A stretch of 64,000 nt of DNA from Cytophagales bacterium (GTDB lineage Bacteria > Bacteroidota > Bacteroidia > Cytophagales > Spirosomataceae). The position numbers were made by a program, and so were the translations under genes. This document shows positions 22,090-29,864 of the stretch, in pieces; the stretch's first letter is position 1; each line of letters opens with the position of its first letter. A model generated the notes under the pieces. It was not told where the DNA came from. It worked only from the letters and a program-made list of their open reading frames with translations, and searched no databases. The stretch is taken from contig JAAFJP010000009.1 of the NCBI GenBank assembly GCA_013298125.1, positions 62,001 to 126,000 of the forward strand. Reading direction: 5' to 3'.

Positions 22090-24528
22090 CTACTCCTTCT
22101 CAATCGACCCACCATCACTCACTGAATGATTCTCGGAAGGCTCACCCCGATAACGAATTTTAGCCATGCCAGAGGTTTTTACGTCCATTTTTTTCTTTAC
22201 GCTAATTTCTGCGTCAGTATTATCCGTAGCGTCAACATTGGCATTAACAGCCTGTAAATCAAATGCTTGTAGTCTTACAAAGCCTTTTAGATTAGCCGTC
22301 AGTGTTTTTACTGAACCATTGATATAGAGTATATTTGAGTCATAAAGCTCAACCGTCAAATCATCACCCGAAAAATCTCTAATATTACTCTCGCCATTAC
22401 CACCTTTCAGAATAATACCTTTGAGTCTGGGCATCGTGATTCGCACATTCAAGACATTATTATCTTTATTTTTTATCAAAAGCGTATTGTCTTTTACTTC
22501 ATATTTCAATTCCTTTTTGTCGTAAGCACCCTCAATTTCAACCTTAAATTCATTTCCCTGACGGATTTCATAATTACAAATCCCATTATTTACATCAGAT
22601 TTGATAAACTCAAAATCCTTAACTTCAAGTGTTTGTGAGCCGCCCTCGTTGTTATTACTTTCATCTTCTGTTTTCAAGATTCTGTTCGTACAAACCAGTT
22701 CTCCGTCTTTCGTGAATTGAAATTTTGCATATTTTGATTCATTTCCTTTTGCATCATAATCATCAAAATATCTGCCATCAGGTCTATTTTCTAAGTTAAA
22801 AGAGAAATTTTGAGTGATTACAAATTCTTTCTCAAAAGGGACATATATTTTTAAATCTAATTCCTGTTTTCGGTATCTTCCTGTTTCTTTTAATTCAAAT
22901 TTATCATCAAAAGTAAATGTAGAATCTGTCTGAACTATTTTGTAATCAATATCCATTGCATTTTTCTCTGCATCTTTAATATCCTTACCTTTTGCTCTAA
23001 AACTTTGTTCTATTTTTATTGAAGTCCCGTCATACCCCACAATCTCAATATTTGGTCGCCATTTGAAATCATAGTCGTTATTATTCATTTCAAATACTGG
23101 AGTTTTGCTATCAATCGGGAAGTTTAAAGTTTTTTCAACGGAAGATTCTTTTGCAAAATTCTTTGCATAGCGTACACCCGTGTACATCGTGATGAGCAAG
23201 CCCACCACAAACACACCCAAAGCACTTTGCCAAATGGTTGGCGTGAAAAGATTTTTACGAATAATCAAAGAAATACCCGCCCAAGCAATCACAAAAAATG
23301 GAACTGTTATGGCTAAAAATCCCCCAATAAGCATTAATGAAGAGGCATCACGACCAAACAAACCCAGCGGAATATCAAAAAGATAAACAGGCATATTGTC
23401 AATGGCTGACATACTCACAAACAATGAAAAGAACAAGGCAATAATCGTAACGATACCCGTAAACGACATAATCACTCCCACAAAAACACGTCCTGCCGAA
23501 ACCAAAAACTCTGCAAAAGGTCCTAATGCCTTGAAAACTTGTGAGGCAACTCTGAATGGTAACAGCAATAATTTTGTGATACTATTCTCCGTTTTTTCAT
23601 CTACATTAAACGTTCTCTTAATATTTGATTCAATATTTTCAAGCGTAATTGGCTCGCCCGACATTTGCATTTTGTCGGTCAAAGTCTTAGCTTCGGGAGC
23701 TATTGCCCACAGAATCACATAGATAATGATTCCAGAACCAAATAAGAAAATGCTCAATACTGACACTAAACGCAACATTCCTAAATCCCAACCTGTGTAT
23801 GAAGCAATCCCACTCAAAACGCCGCCCATGACTTTTCCATCTGGATTTCGGTAAAATTTACGAATACGCTCGTCTTCTTCCAACATCGTATTGGCTGGAA
23901 AAGCAATCCAACAAGCGACGTACAAAATGAAGGTAATACCTGAGAAAGCTCCTGCCGTGATAGGACCAATTCCCAAAAACAAAAACAAAAATACCAAACG
24001 AACCCAAAGCGGGTCAAAGCCCAAATTATGAGCCAACCCTGCACAAACGCCTCCCAACAATTTACGTTTGGTATCACGGTAAAGTTTTTTTGAACCTGAG
24101 TCGTGTTTGTGTTCATATTTATATTCATACTTATAATTACCCGACTTACTTTTTGACTCGTAATTATAATTATATTGATATGTATCATCAGCGTTTGAAG
24201 TATCGCTATGTGATTTTGCTTCACTTTTTGCTCCAGCCATTGCCAAGTCTTCTTCTTCTTCGATGGCTTCAAAGTCTGAAACTGAACCCATTGAAGCAAT
24301 CAAACCTTCTACGTCTTGAAGAGAAATAGCTTGTTTGTCGTCAGCTTTTTGTTTTGCCCAAAACTTCTCAGCGATACGTGCTTCGATGTCCTCCACAATT
24401 TCTTTTGAGCCTTCGTAAGAGGAAAAATATTTCTGAATGGCTTTCAGATAGGCATTTAATTTCTCGAAACCGTCGTCTTCGATATAAAAAACTATGCCCG
24501 CTATATTGATTGATATGGTCTTTTTCAT
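22090..24528 (-). CDS. PspC-domain membrane protein with C-terminal GIN-like solenoid
   Basis: 812 aa. The N-terminal cytoplasmic segment (1-150) has KKTISINIAGIVFYIEDDGF and a charged Tyr/Lys/Ser-rich linker. The first PspC domain lies at about 155-225 (KKLYRDTKRKLLGGVCAGLA) and the second at about 230-300 (FYRNPDGKVMGGVLSGIA). About four further membrane helices run through residues 340-480, then an extracytoplasmic region (500-812) ends in a DUF2807-like solenoid (EVKDNTLLIKN, GNGESNIRDFSGDDL, DVKTSGMAKIRYRGEPS). It is likely an inner-membrane stress sensor or scaffold. It is co-transcribed with PadR upstream. Its C-terminus resembles the next gene's product, suggesting a shared role. Confidence 0.88.
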   Translation of the reverse strand: MKKTISINIAGIVFYIEDDGFEKLNAYLKAIQKYFSSYEGSKEIVEDIEARIAEKFWAKQKADDKQAISLQDVEGLIASMGSVSDFEAIEEEEDLAMAGAKSEAKSHSDTSNADDTYQYNYNYESKSKSGNYKYEYKYEHKHDSGSKKLYRDTKRKLLGGVCAGLAHNLGFDPLWVRLVFLFLFLGIGPITAGAFSGITFILYVACWIAFPANTMLEEDERIRKFYRNPDGKVMGGVLSGIASYTGWDLGMLRLVSVLSIFLFGSGIIIYVILWAIAPEAKTLTDKMQMSGEPITLENIESNIKRTFNVDEKTENSITKLLLLPFRVASQVFKALGPFAEFLVSAGRVFVGVIMSFTGIVTIIALFFSLFVSMSAIDNMPVYLFDIPLGLFGRDASSLMLIGGFLAITVPFFVIAWAGISLIIRKNLFTPTIWQSALGVFVVGLLITMYTGVRYAKNFAKESSVEKTLNFPIDSKTPVFEMNNNDYDFKWRPNIEIVGYDGTSIKIEQSFRAKGKDIKDAEKNAMDIDYKIVQTDSTFTFDDKFELKETGRYRKQELDLKIYVPFEKEFVITQNFSFNLENRPDGRYFDDYDAKGNESKYAKFQFTKDGELVCTNRILKTEDESNNNEGGSQTLEVKDFEFIKSDVNNGICNYEIRQGNEFKVEIEGAYDKKELKYEVKDNTLLIKNKDNNVLNVRITMPRLKGIILKGGNGESNIRDFSGDDLTVELYDSNILYINGSVKTLTANLKGFVRLQAFDLQAVNANVDATDNTDAEISVKKKMDVKTSGMAKIRYRGEPSENHSVSDGGSIEKE

Positions 24529-24534
24529 TGGAGT

Positions 24535-24609
24535 ATGGTTGAATTTTCAATGTTCAATAATCAATTCACAATTTTCAAGTAAATATTTGAACATTGGATA
24601 TTGAAAATT
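24535..24609. repeat. Word palindrome (TTTTCAATGTTCAAT)
   Basis: GAATTTTCAATGTTCAATAATC is mirrored by ATTTGAACATTGGATATTGAAAATT across about 75 bp between the PadR and PspC genes. The words TTTTCAATG / CATTGAAAA recur at 43992-44050. Confidence 0.7.
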
Positions 24610-24969
24610 TTAACTTTTTTCGGAAGGATTATGATGATGAAATGAATCTTGAATAATCTGAGCGGTGGAAGTTTGGAGTTCAATCCAAGTCTCTTCCAAT
24701 TGCACCAGAAAGCCTTTTCCAGTTTCAGTCAAGACATAATATTTTCGAGGAGGACCAGAGGCAGACTCCACCCATTTATAATCCAAAAGACCAGAATTTT
24801 TGAGGCGAGTCAGAAGGGGATATAGTGTCCCTTCCACCACCATAATCTTGGCAGAGGTCAGTTCTTCGAGCATATCAGAAGCATACACTTCCCCTCTCGA
24901 AATAATATGCAGAATACAGAACTCTAAGATTCCTTTTCGCATCTGCACTTTGGCGTTTTCTAAATCCAT
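24610..24969 (-). CDS. PadR family transcriptional regulator
   Basis: 119 aa. The winged-helix signature is clear: MRKGILEFCILHIIS (10-24), MLEELTSAKIMVVEGTLYPLL (about 33-53, broken by the wing), LLDYKWVESASGPPRKYYVLTETG (about 59-82) with the PRKYY wing tip. The C-terminal helix for dimerisation is short, as in PadR-s1 members. It is first of the PadR-PspC-GIN series, likely autoregulatory and controlling the envelope genes behind it. A -7 element lies 175 nt upstream, beyond a word palindrome. Confidence 0.93.
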   Translation of the reverse strand: MDLENAKVQMRKGILEFCILHIISRGEVYASDMLEELTSAKIMVVEGTLYPLLTRLKNSGLLDYKWVESASGPPRKYYVLTETGKGFLVQLEETWIELQTSTAQIIQDSFHHHNPSEKS

Positions 24970-24971
24970 AA

Positions 24972-25137
24972 TCTAATTAACGGTAAATGGTGAACGGTTC
25001 ACGGTGAACGATAAAATTAACGGTAAATGGTGAACGGTTCACGGTGAACGATAAATTGTACTTAAACTTACCATGCTTTTGGAGTAATCATTTGTTGTAA
25101 ACCGTTCACCCTTTACCGTGAACCGTTTACCGATTTA
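24972..25137. repeat. Word palindrome (AACGGTAAATGGTGAACGG, direct copies plus inverse)
   Basis: Two direct 46-bp copies (starting about 24978 and 25019) containing GGTGAACGGTTCACGGTGAACG are followed by the inverse words AACCGTTCACCCTTTACCGTG and AACCGTTTACCG (about 25098-25134). It lies between the PadR promoter and start codon. Confidence 0.8.
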
Positions 25138-25143
25138 ACAATA

Positions 25144-25151
25144 CAAAGATA
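25144..25151 (-). promoter_or_regulatory. Bacteroidota -7 element (TATCTTTG on minus strand)
   Basis: CAAAGATA on the plus strand, the likely promoter of the PadR-PspC-GIN transcript. CAAA at 25167-25170 could be part of a -33 box, but the 15-nt spacing is short. Confidence 0.5.
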
Positions 25152-25272
25152 TAAAAAGGTACTATGCAAAACAAGGTACTATAAGAAAAATGTATAATTT
25201 TAGGATAAAAGGCAGGAAATAAATTACAAAAGGGTTGATTTGAGGATTGAAAAGGAAGATTTGAGATAGCTA

Positions 25273-25336
25273 CAAAAAAAATTTGGCGAGCCTCAAAGAG
25301 GTTCGCCAAAATATATCACTAACACACCAAAATATA
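25273..25336 (+). repeat. Conserved 60-nt hairpin element, copy 2
   Basis: Same A-run, stem TTTGGCGAGCC / GGTTCGCCAAA and tail ATATCACTAACACACCAAAATATA as at 16740-16800. No plus-strand gene ends in front of this copy, so it is not simply a gene terminator. A near-consensus -7 (TAATTTTA, 25193-25200) lies about 80 nt upstream. A small RNA is possible but unproven. Confidence 0.65.
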
Positions 25337-25650
25337 GTTATGAGTTCAAAAGATTTTCATTCCTCACAACTTATTTTATATTTTGAATTTTATTATTATG
25401 TACGATGAAAACGTACGACAAATCAGAGAATTAAAGAATAAAACTAAATAGTTATCGTAAAAAACATTACAAATATTCTGTTTTACTCAGTGTTGTAACA
25501 AACATAAAAACTTAACTTGATAAATCAAATATTTGTTATAACCTTTTTATTATTCGGTAGCGTAAAATTACATTTATTGACATTTGTTAATATTTTGAAT
25601 ATCTATTTCTTAACGTATGGTAATTTATACTCAGAAAAAATAAATGCTCC
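25337..25650. other. Gene-free region
   Basis: AT-rich with no credible gene. A 17-codon ORF (25398-25451) covers a small GTACG/CGTAC hairpin and is not called. Nothing else seen. Confidence 0.5.
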
Positions 25651-28602
25651 TTAGAAATTAACACTCAATTTTGCAAATACAAAACGTCCGTTATATCCTC
25701 CTTGGTTTGGTTGAAATAATAAACGTCCACGGTTTGAAGCATCACGTCCAGCGTTGTAATCAATTGAGCCGACGGCATTTCTGTAGTCAATATATATTTG
25801 GTCTGGATATACGTCAAAGATGTTATTAGCACCCACCGAAGCATACAAAGATTTTGACAAATGATAACCTACCACTAAGTCCGAAATCCAGATAGCACTG
25901 AATGTTTGGTCAATTGGGAAATCAACGTCCGAATTACGAGAAAACTGTGTATTCCAATACGTTCCATCAGCTTTCTTAGCTCCTGGATCAAGTACATTTT
26001 TGAATTGTACTTCACCAAAACGAACTGTTCTGAAAGTTACATCAAATTTTCCTGAGCTATAAGCTGCCGAAAGATTCCATTTGCTTTTTGGCAAATAACT
26101 CTCAATCAAAGCATATTGCTGACGGTCAAAAAGGGCAGTACGATACCATGTACTTGGGTTATTGGCTGGGTCATTGTTTTTAGGAGCATCAATTAGTGGT
26201 GTACTATTCAGAGCTGTTACTTGATTATTATTAAAGTTCAAAGCCGCTGAAAGTATCAATCTACCATTACCCACTGGTATTCTTTGGGTAGCAACAATGT
26301 CTATACCTCTTGTACGAGTATTCACCGCATTTGCAAAGAAACGTACATTGTTCACCCCTGGGAATTGTGCTGCGTCTGTGATGCCCAATTGAGCTCGTGT
26401 ATATGCACCTGAATACACAATACGGTCAGTGATGTCAATTTGATAAGCATCAACCGTCAAAGTTCCTGAATTACCTAACTTAGCCGTTAAACCTAAGGAG
26501 AGGTTTACTGATTTTTCTGGTCTCAAAGCATCAACACCTACTGTTTTACGAGCAATATCGTTGTCATTATTTACCGTCAAAGTATTTGAAGGTACACCAT
26601 TAATAAACTGTGTACTGGTGTTTTGGAAATAACGTTGGTGCAATGATGGAGCTCTAAATCCTGTACTGGCAGCACCACGAAGGGCAATTTCATCTGTGAT
26701 TTGTAAGCGTGCTGAAAGTTTTCCATTCAGGGTTGTACCAAAATCGCTAAAACTTTCAAAACGAGCCGCCGCCCCAAATAATAAACGACCTGTTTCAGCT
26801 TCAAAATCAGCATAAAGGGCTTCGTTGTCACGAGTTCTGTCGATTTCGTCAGATGGTTGGTAACCTGGAAAAACCTGCGAGCCTGGGGCAGCGGGAGTAG
26901 TTCCAAGAGAAGGTCCACCTACTACCAATGGAGCGGTTGGTCTTAAGATGGGTGCACCATAATAAGAGTTTAACTCTCCTGCCGTAATCTTAAACTTCTC
27001 AATACGAATTTCTCCTCCAAAAGCAAGGTTTATATAATTGAATGCACCTACTTTTTGGAAATTACGAGTGAAATCTAAGTTGAATGTATTTTGTGTAAAC
27101 GATAGTTTACCTGCATCAAAAGTTGTTTGTTGATTTGCACCTGCTGGCAATGCTGCGTTACCTGAATTGAAAACAGTAAATTGGAAACTGTTATTTCCAT
27201 AAACATTACTTACGTCCATTGTCCAATCACTGATTTTTGTTTTATATCCAGCAATCAACGACTTGTCATAAATATCTGACTGAATACCTGGCAAGAAACC
27301 GTCTTGGTAATAGATATTTCCATCAGCACCCACAGGTTGTTGGTTACGTGCTACTGGAACACGGTTATTACCATATCCTTGTCCTGTACGATAAGTATAT
27401 CCACCCGAGAAATAAACTTCTGAATTTACATCCAAGGGAATGCTACCATTGGCAAAAATTCCATAATTACGAGCCGATGAATTACCATAAATCATATTTT
27501 CACGATTGTAATTACGACTCGTGGCAAGGGCTGCATCATCCGCAATCAGTTTTGTTCTGAAAGCTGTTACGTCTTGTCCTGCGGGTGTTGCAGGAAATCC
27601 TGCATTTGCTCCCAAATAAATGGTAGGGGTATTATCTAATCCAGTACGACTTGTACGTCCACGGTCATTGTATTGTCCTGAGAAAGTAATTGAACCTTCT
27701 TTTCCTAAACGAAAACCTTTTGAAAAGTCAAATTGTAGAACCTGTCCGTCATTAATACTTCTACTTATTTGAGTGCCATCGCCCGTTTTAAAATTCAAGT
27801 TGGTCATATTTGAGCCATACGTCAATGAAGCCGATGTACCTGTGTAACCTTTTTTCAAAACTACGTTGATAACCCCTGCAATGGCATCTGAACCATATTG
27901 TGCGGCAGCACCATCACGCAAAACCTCAATACGCTCAACGGCAGCAACTGGAATTACGTTCATATCCGTTCCGACAGAACCACGACCGACAGAACCATTG
28001 ATATTAACCAATGCAGTAGTGTGACGACGCTTTCCGTTTACTAAAACCAACACTTGGTCAGGACCTAAACCACGCAAAGAAGCTGGGTCGATGTGATCAG
28101 TACCATCCGTAACGGTTTGGCGGTTAGAGCTAAACGAAGGAGCTACAAAGTTTAGGATTTGAGAAACATCCACTTGTCCGAAAGATTTTAATTCTTTCGT
28201 AGAGATAACATCCACAGGCGTTGCTGTTTGAATATTAGTACGAGCAGTTGCAGCACGAGAACCAATTACCGCAATCTCTTGAAGTGTTGAGGTACTTTCT
28301 TTCAAACTCACGTCTTGAGAAGTAAAGTCTGTTCCAGAAACTGAAACCGCAACAGTATTGGTCTCATAGCCAATAGAGCTAATTTTGATACGGTAAGAAC
28401 CCGCAGGAAGTCTTAGCGTATAGTTTCCGTTGTTGTCAGTGGCAGTTCCTGACGAACGTCCTTCCACAACAACTGATGTACCAGGAATACCCTGACCCGT
28501 AACGGCATCTTTGACGATACCTTTAACACCCTGAGCAAAAAGGGGCATACCAATAACGGCAAACAAAACCGTTAGCAATAGAAATTTGTAAGATTTCAAC
28601 AT
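25651..28602 (-). CDS. TonB-dependent receptor
   Basis: 983 aa from the ATG at 28600-28602 (MLKSYKFLLLTVLFAVIG signal peptide). The longer frame upstream is not used. Domains: carboxypeptidase-regulatory-like fold (about 27-115, VKGIVKDAVTG), plug (about 120-250, with ATPVDVISTKELKSFGQ, VLVNGKRRH, EVLRDGAAAQYGSDAIAGV), then a 22-strand type barrel ending in GRFVFAKLSVNF with terminal Phe. It should import a substrate through the outer membrane using TonB energy. The substrate is unknown. It is paralogous to the receptors at 29865 and 61456. A TonB-like gene lies 307 nt upstream. Confidence 0.92.
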   Translation of the reverse strand: MLKSYKFLLLTVLFAVIGMPLFAQGVKGIVKDAVTGQGIPGTSVVVEGRSSGTATDNNGNYTLRLPAGSYRIKISSIGYETNTVAVSVSGTDFTSQDVSLKESTSTLQEIAVIGSRAATARTNIQTATPVDVISTKELKSFGQVDVSQILNFVAPSFSSNRQTVTDGTDHIDPASLRGLGPDQVLVLVNGKRRHTTALVNINGSVGRGSVGTDMNVIPVAAVERIEVLRDGAAAQYGSDAIAGVINVVLKKGYTGTSASLTYGSNMTNLNFKTGDGTQISRSINDGQVLQFDFSKGFRLGKEGSITFSGQYNDRGRTSRTGLDNTPTIYLGANAGFPATPAGQDVTAFRTKLIADDAALATSRNYNRENMIYGNSSARNYGIFANGSIPLDVNSEVYFSGGYTYRTGQGYGNNRVPVARNQQPVGADGNIYYQDGFLPGIQSDIYDKSLIAGYKTKISDWTMDVSNVYGNNSFQFTVFNSGNAALPAGANQQTTFDAGKLSFTQNTFNLDFTRNFQKVGAFNYINLAFGGEIRIEKFKITAGELNSYYGAPILRPTAPLVVGGPSLGTTPAAPGSQVFPGYQPSDEIDRTRDNEALYADFEAETGRLLFGAAARFESFSDFGTTLNGKLSARLQITDEIALRGAASTGFRAPSLHQRYFQNTSTQFINGVPSNTLTVNNDNDIARKTVGVDALRPEKSVNLSLGLTAKLGNSGTLTVDAYQIDITDRIVYSGAYTRAQLGITDAAQFPGVNNVRFFANAVNTRTRGIDIVATQRIPVGNGRLILSAALNFNNNQVTALNSTPLIDAPKNNDPANNPSTWYRTALFDRQQYALIESYLPKSKWNLSAAYSSGKFDVTFRTVRFGEVQFKNVLDPGAKKADGTYWNTQFSRNSDVDFPIDQTFSAIWISDLVVGYHLSKSLYASVGANNIFDVYPDQIYIDYRNAVGSIDYNAGRDASNRGRLLFQPNQGGYNGRFVFAKLSVNF

Positions 28603-28769
28603 AAAAAAGAAGTTAGAATTTGTTAGAAAATGATAATGGTTAATGAATATAATGTTGTTTGATGAGTTTTGAGGAGACAATATCTTGTAAGGGATTAACT
28701 AATATTTGTGCAAAAAGTTATTTACCTGTCAATTGTAAGCAAAATTAAATAAAACCCTTGATAAATACA

Positions 28770-28796
28770 AAGCCCTCTCGAATATCAAGAGGGCTG
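28770..28796. terminator. Hairpin terminator between TonB-like and receptor genes
   Basis: AGCCCTCT (28771-28778) pairs with AGAGGGCT (28788-28795). The T-run is weak. It probably terminates the TonB-like transcript (minus strand). Confidence 0.55.
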
Positions 28797-28909
28797 TAAT
28801 CAATAAAGTTTCTAAAAGTAAAGGATTAATGTAAGTGGCTAATTTGGGTTTAATTCAACTTCTTTTTGTTTTTATGTTTTACCACTAACTATTTATAAAA
28901 AACTTAGGA

Positions 28910-29737
28910 CTAATCTATTTCAAAATATATTGGTAGCGTATGCCATGAACGGACTATTTCGCCTTCTTGTGAGGCAGGAATCCAATTTGGCATTTTTTTG
29001 ATAACTCTGAGTGCTTCTTTATTACAAGTTTCTGTTAATCCCTTCAACAGATAAACTCTTGCTAACTCTCCATTCTTCTTAACCATAAAACGAACGAATA
29101 CTTTTCCTTTGACGAGCTGTCCTGTACTTTCAGGCATTTTAATGTTAGCTAAGAAAAAAGTTCTCATAGCTCCCTGACCACCTGGATACATGGCTTGTAC
29201 TTGTGGGAGAACGTAAACTGAATCAGTTTCGACATCCTCAGATTTAATACTCAAAATATTTTTTTTATCTTTATTGATATTAGATAGATTATTTTTATCG
29301 TCAAATATATTCAGGACTTCATTTACCTCATCTACGTTACCCAAAGCTGATGTAGGGAGGTTTTCAACCACTCGCACTGGCGGAGTTACTGGTGGGGACT
29401 CTACCTTTTTTTTCTTTACGGGATCTATTGATACTTCTTCTTTGATACCCAAAACCTCCTCAATTTCATCAATATTACTGACTGAAGTGATATTTTCTTT
29501 GTTTTCTGTAATTACTTTTTTCTCAGATTCTTGCCCAAAAATAATTTCATCCAAAAGCATCTCTTTTTTCCCTTTGGAGGTAATCTCACTTTCCCAAGCA
29601 TTCTGAATTGCCTTTGCTACGTTTGAGGCATACAATGCACGAGAATCTGGTTTCCCCACAAATGCCGAACTCCACCGTTGAGCATTGAGTGAATTGGTTA
29701 GTACCAATAATATTAATAAAATAGCTATATTCTTCAT
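28910..29737 (-). CDS. TonB-family C-terminal domain protein
   Basis: 275 aa. The signal peptide (1-19, LLVLTNSLNAQ) is followed by a low-complexity charged and proline-containing linker. The TonB C-terminal domain runs from about 180 to 275: YPGGQGAMRTFFLANIKMP, KGKVFVRFMVKKNGEL, LTETCNKEALRVIKKMPNW and PIYFEI. The usual N-terminal membrane anchor is replaced by a cleavable signal, so it may be a periplasmic TonB-box partner or a stand-alone TonB-CTD protein rather than a true energiser. It lies between two paralogous receptors. Its 5' leader holds a 12-bp hairpin. Confidence 0.8.
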   Translation of the reverse strand: MKNIAILLILLVLTNSLNAQRWSSAFVGKPDSRALYASNVAKAIQNAWESEITSKGKKEMLLDEIIFGQESEKKVITENKENITSVSNIDEIEEVLGIKEEVSIDPVKKKKVESPPVTPPVRVVENLPTSALGNVDEVNEVLNIFDDKNNLSNINKDKKNILSIKSEDVETDSVYVLPQVQAMYPGGQGAMRTFFLANIKMPESTGQLVKGKVFVRFMVKKNGELARVYLLKGLTETCNKEALRVIKKMPNWIPASQEGEIVRSWHTLPIYFEID

Positions 29738-29747
29738 ATTTTTAAGT

Positions 29748-29787
29748 GTCTATGCGTTTTTGAGGGTTATTTCATAAACGCATAGAC
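29748..29787. repeat. Hairpin GTCTATGCGTTT / AAACGCATAGAC in the TonB-like gene leader
   Basis: The perfect 12-bp arms 29748-29759 and 29776-29787 form 10 nt upstream of the start codon and downstream of the predicted promoter, so they would lie in the 5' UTR close to the ribosome site. Confidence 0.7.
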
Positions 29788-29803
29788 TTTTGTTTAGCAA
29801 AAT

Positions 29804-29811
29804 CAAATGTA
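29804..29811 (-). promoter_or_regulatory. Bacteroidota -7 element (TACATTTG on minus strand)
   Basis: CAAATGTA on the plus strand, 67 nt before the TonB-like start codon. Confidence 0.5.
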
Positions 29812-29864
29812 AATTACAAACTCAATAATTGATGATATAATTAATCAAAAATCCTTCAATATAA

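Noticed and set aside
23814-24299. 161-aa minus-strand frame inside the PspC gene
   Set aside because: It is an alternative frame on the same strand within the real coding sequence, with no start context.
25398-25451. 17-codon ORF
   Set aside because: Too short and overlapping a small hairpin, with no neighbours to support it.
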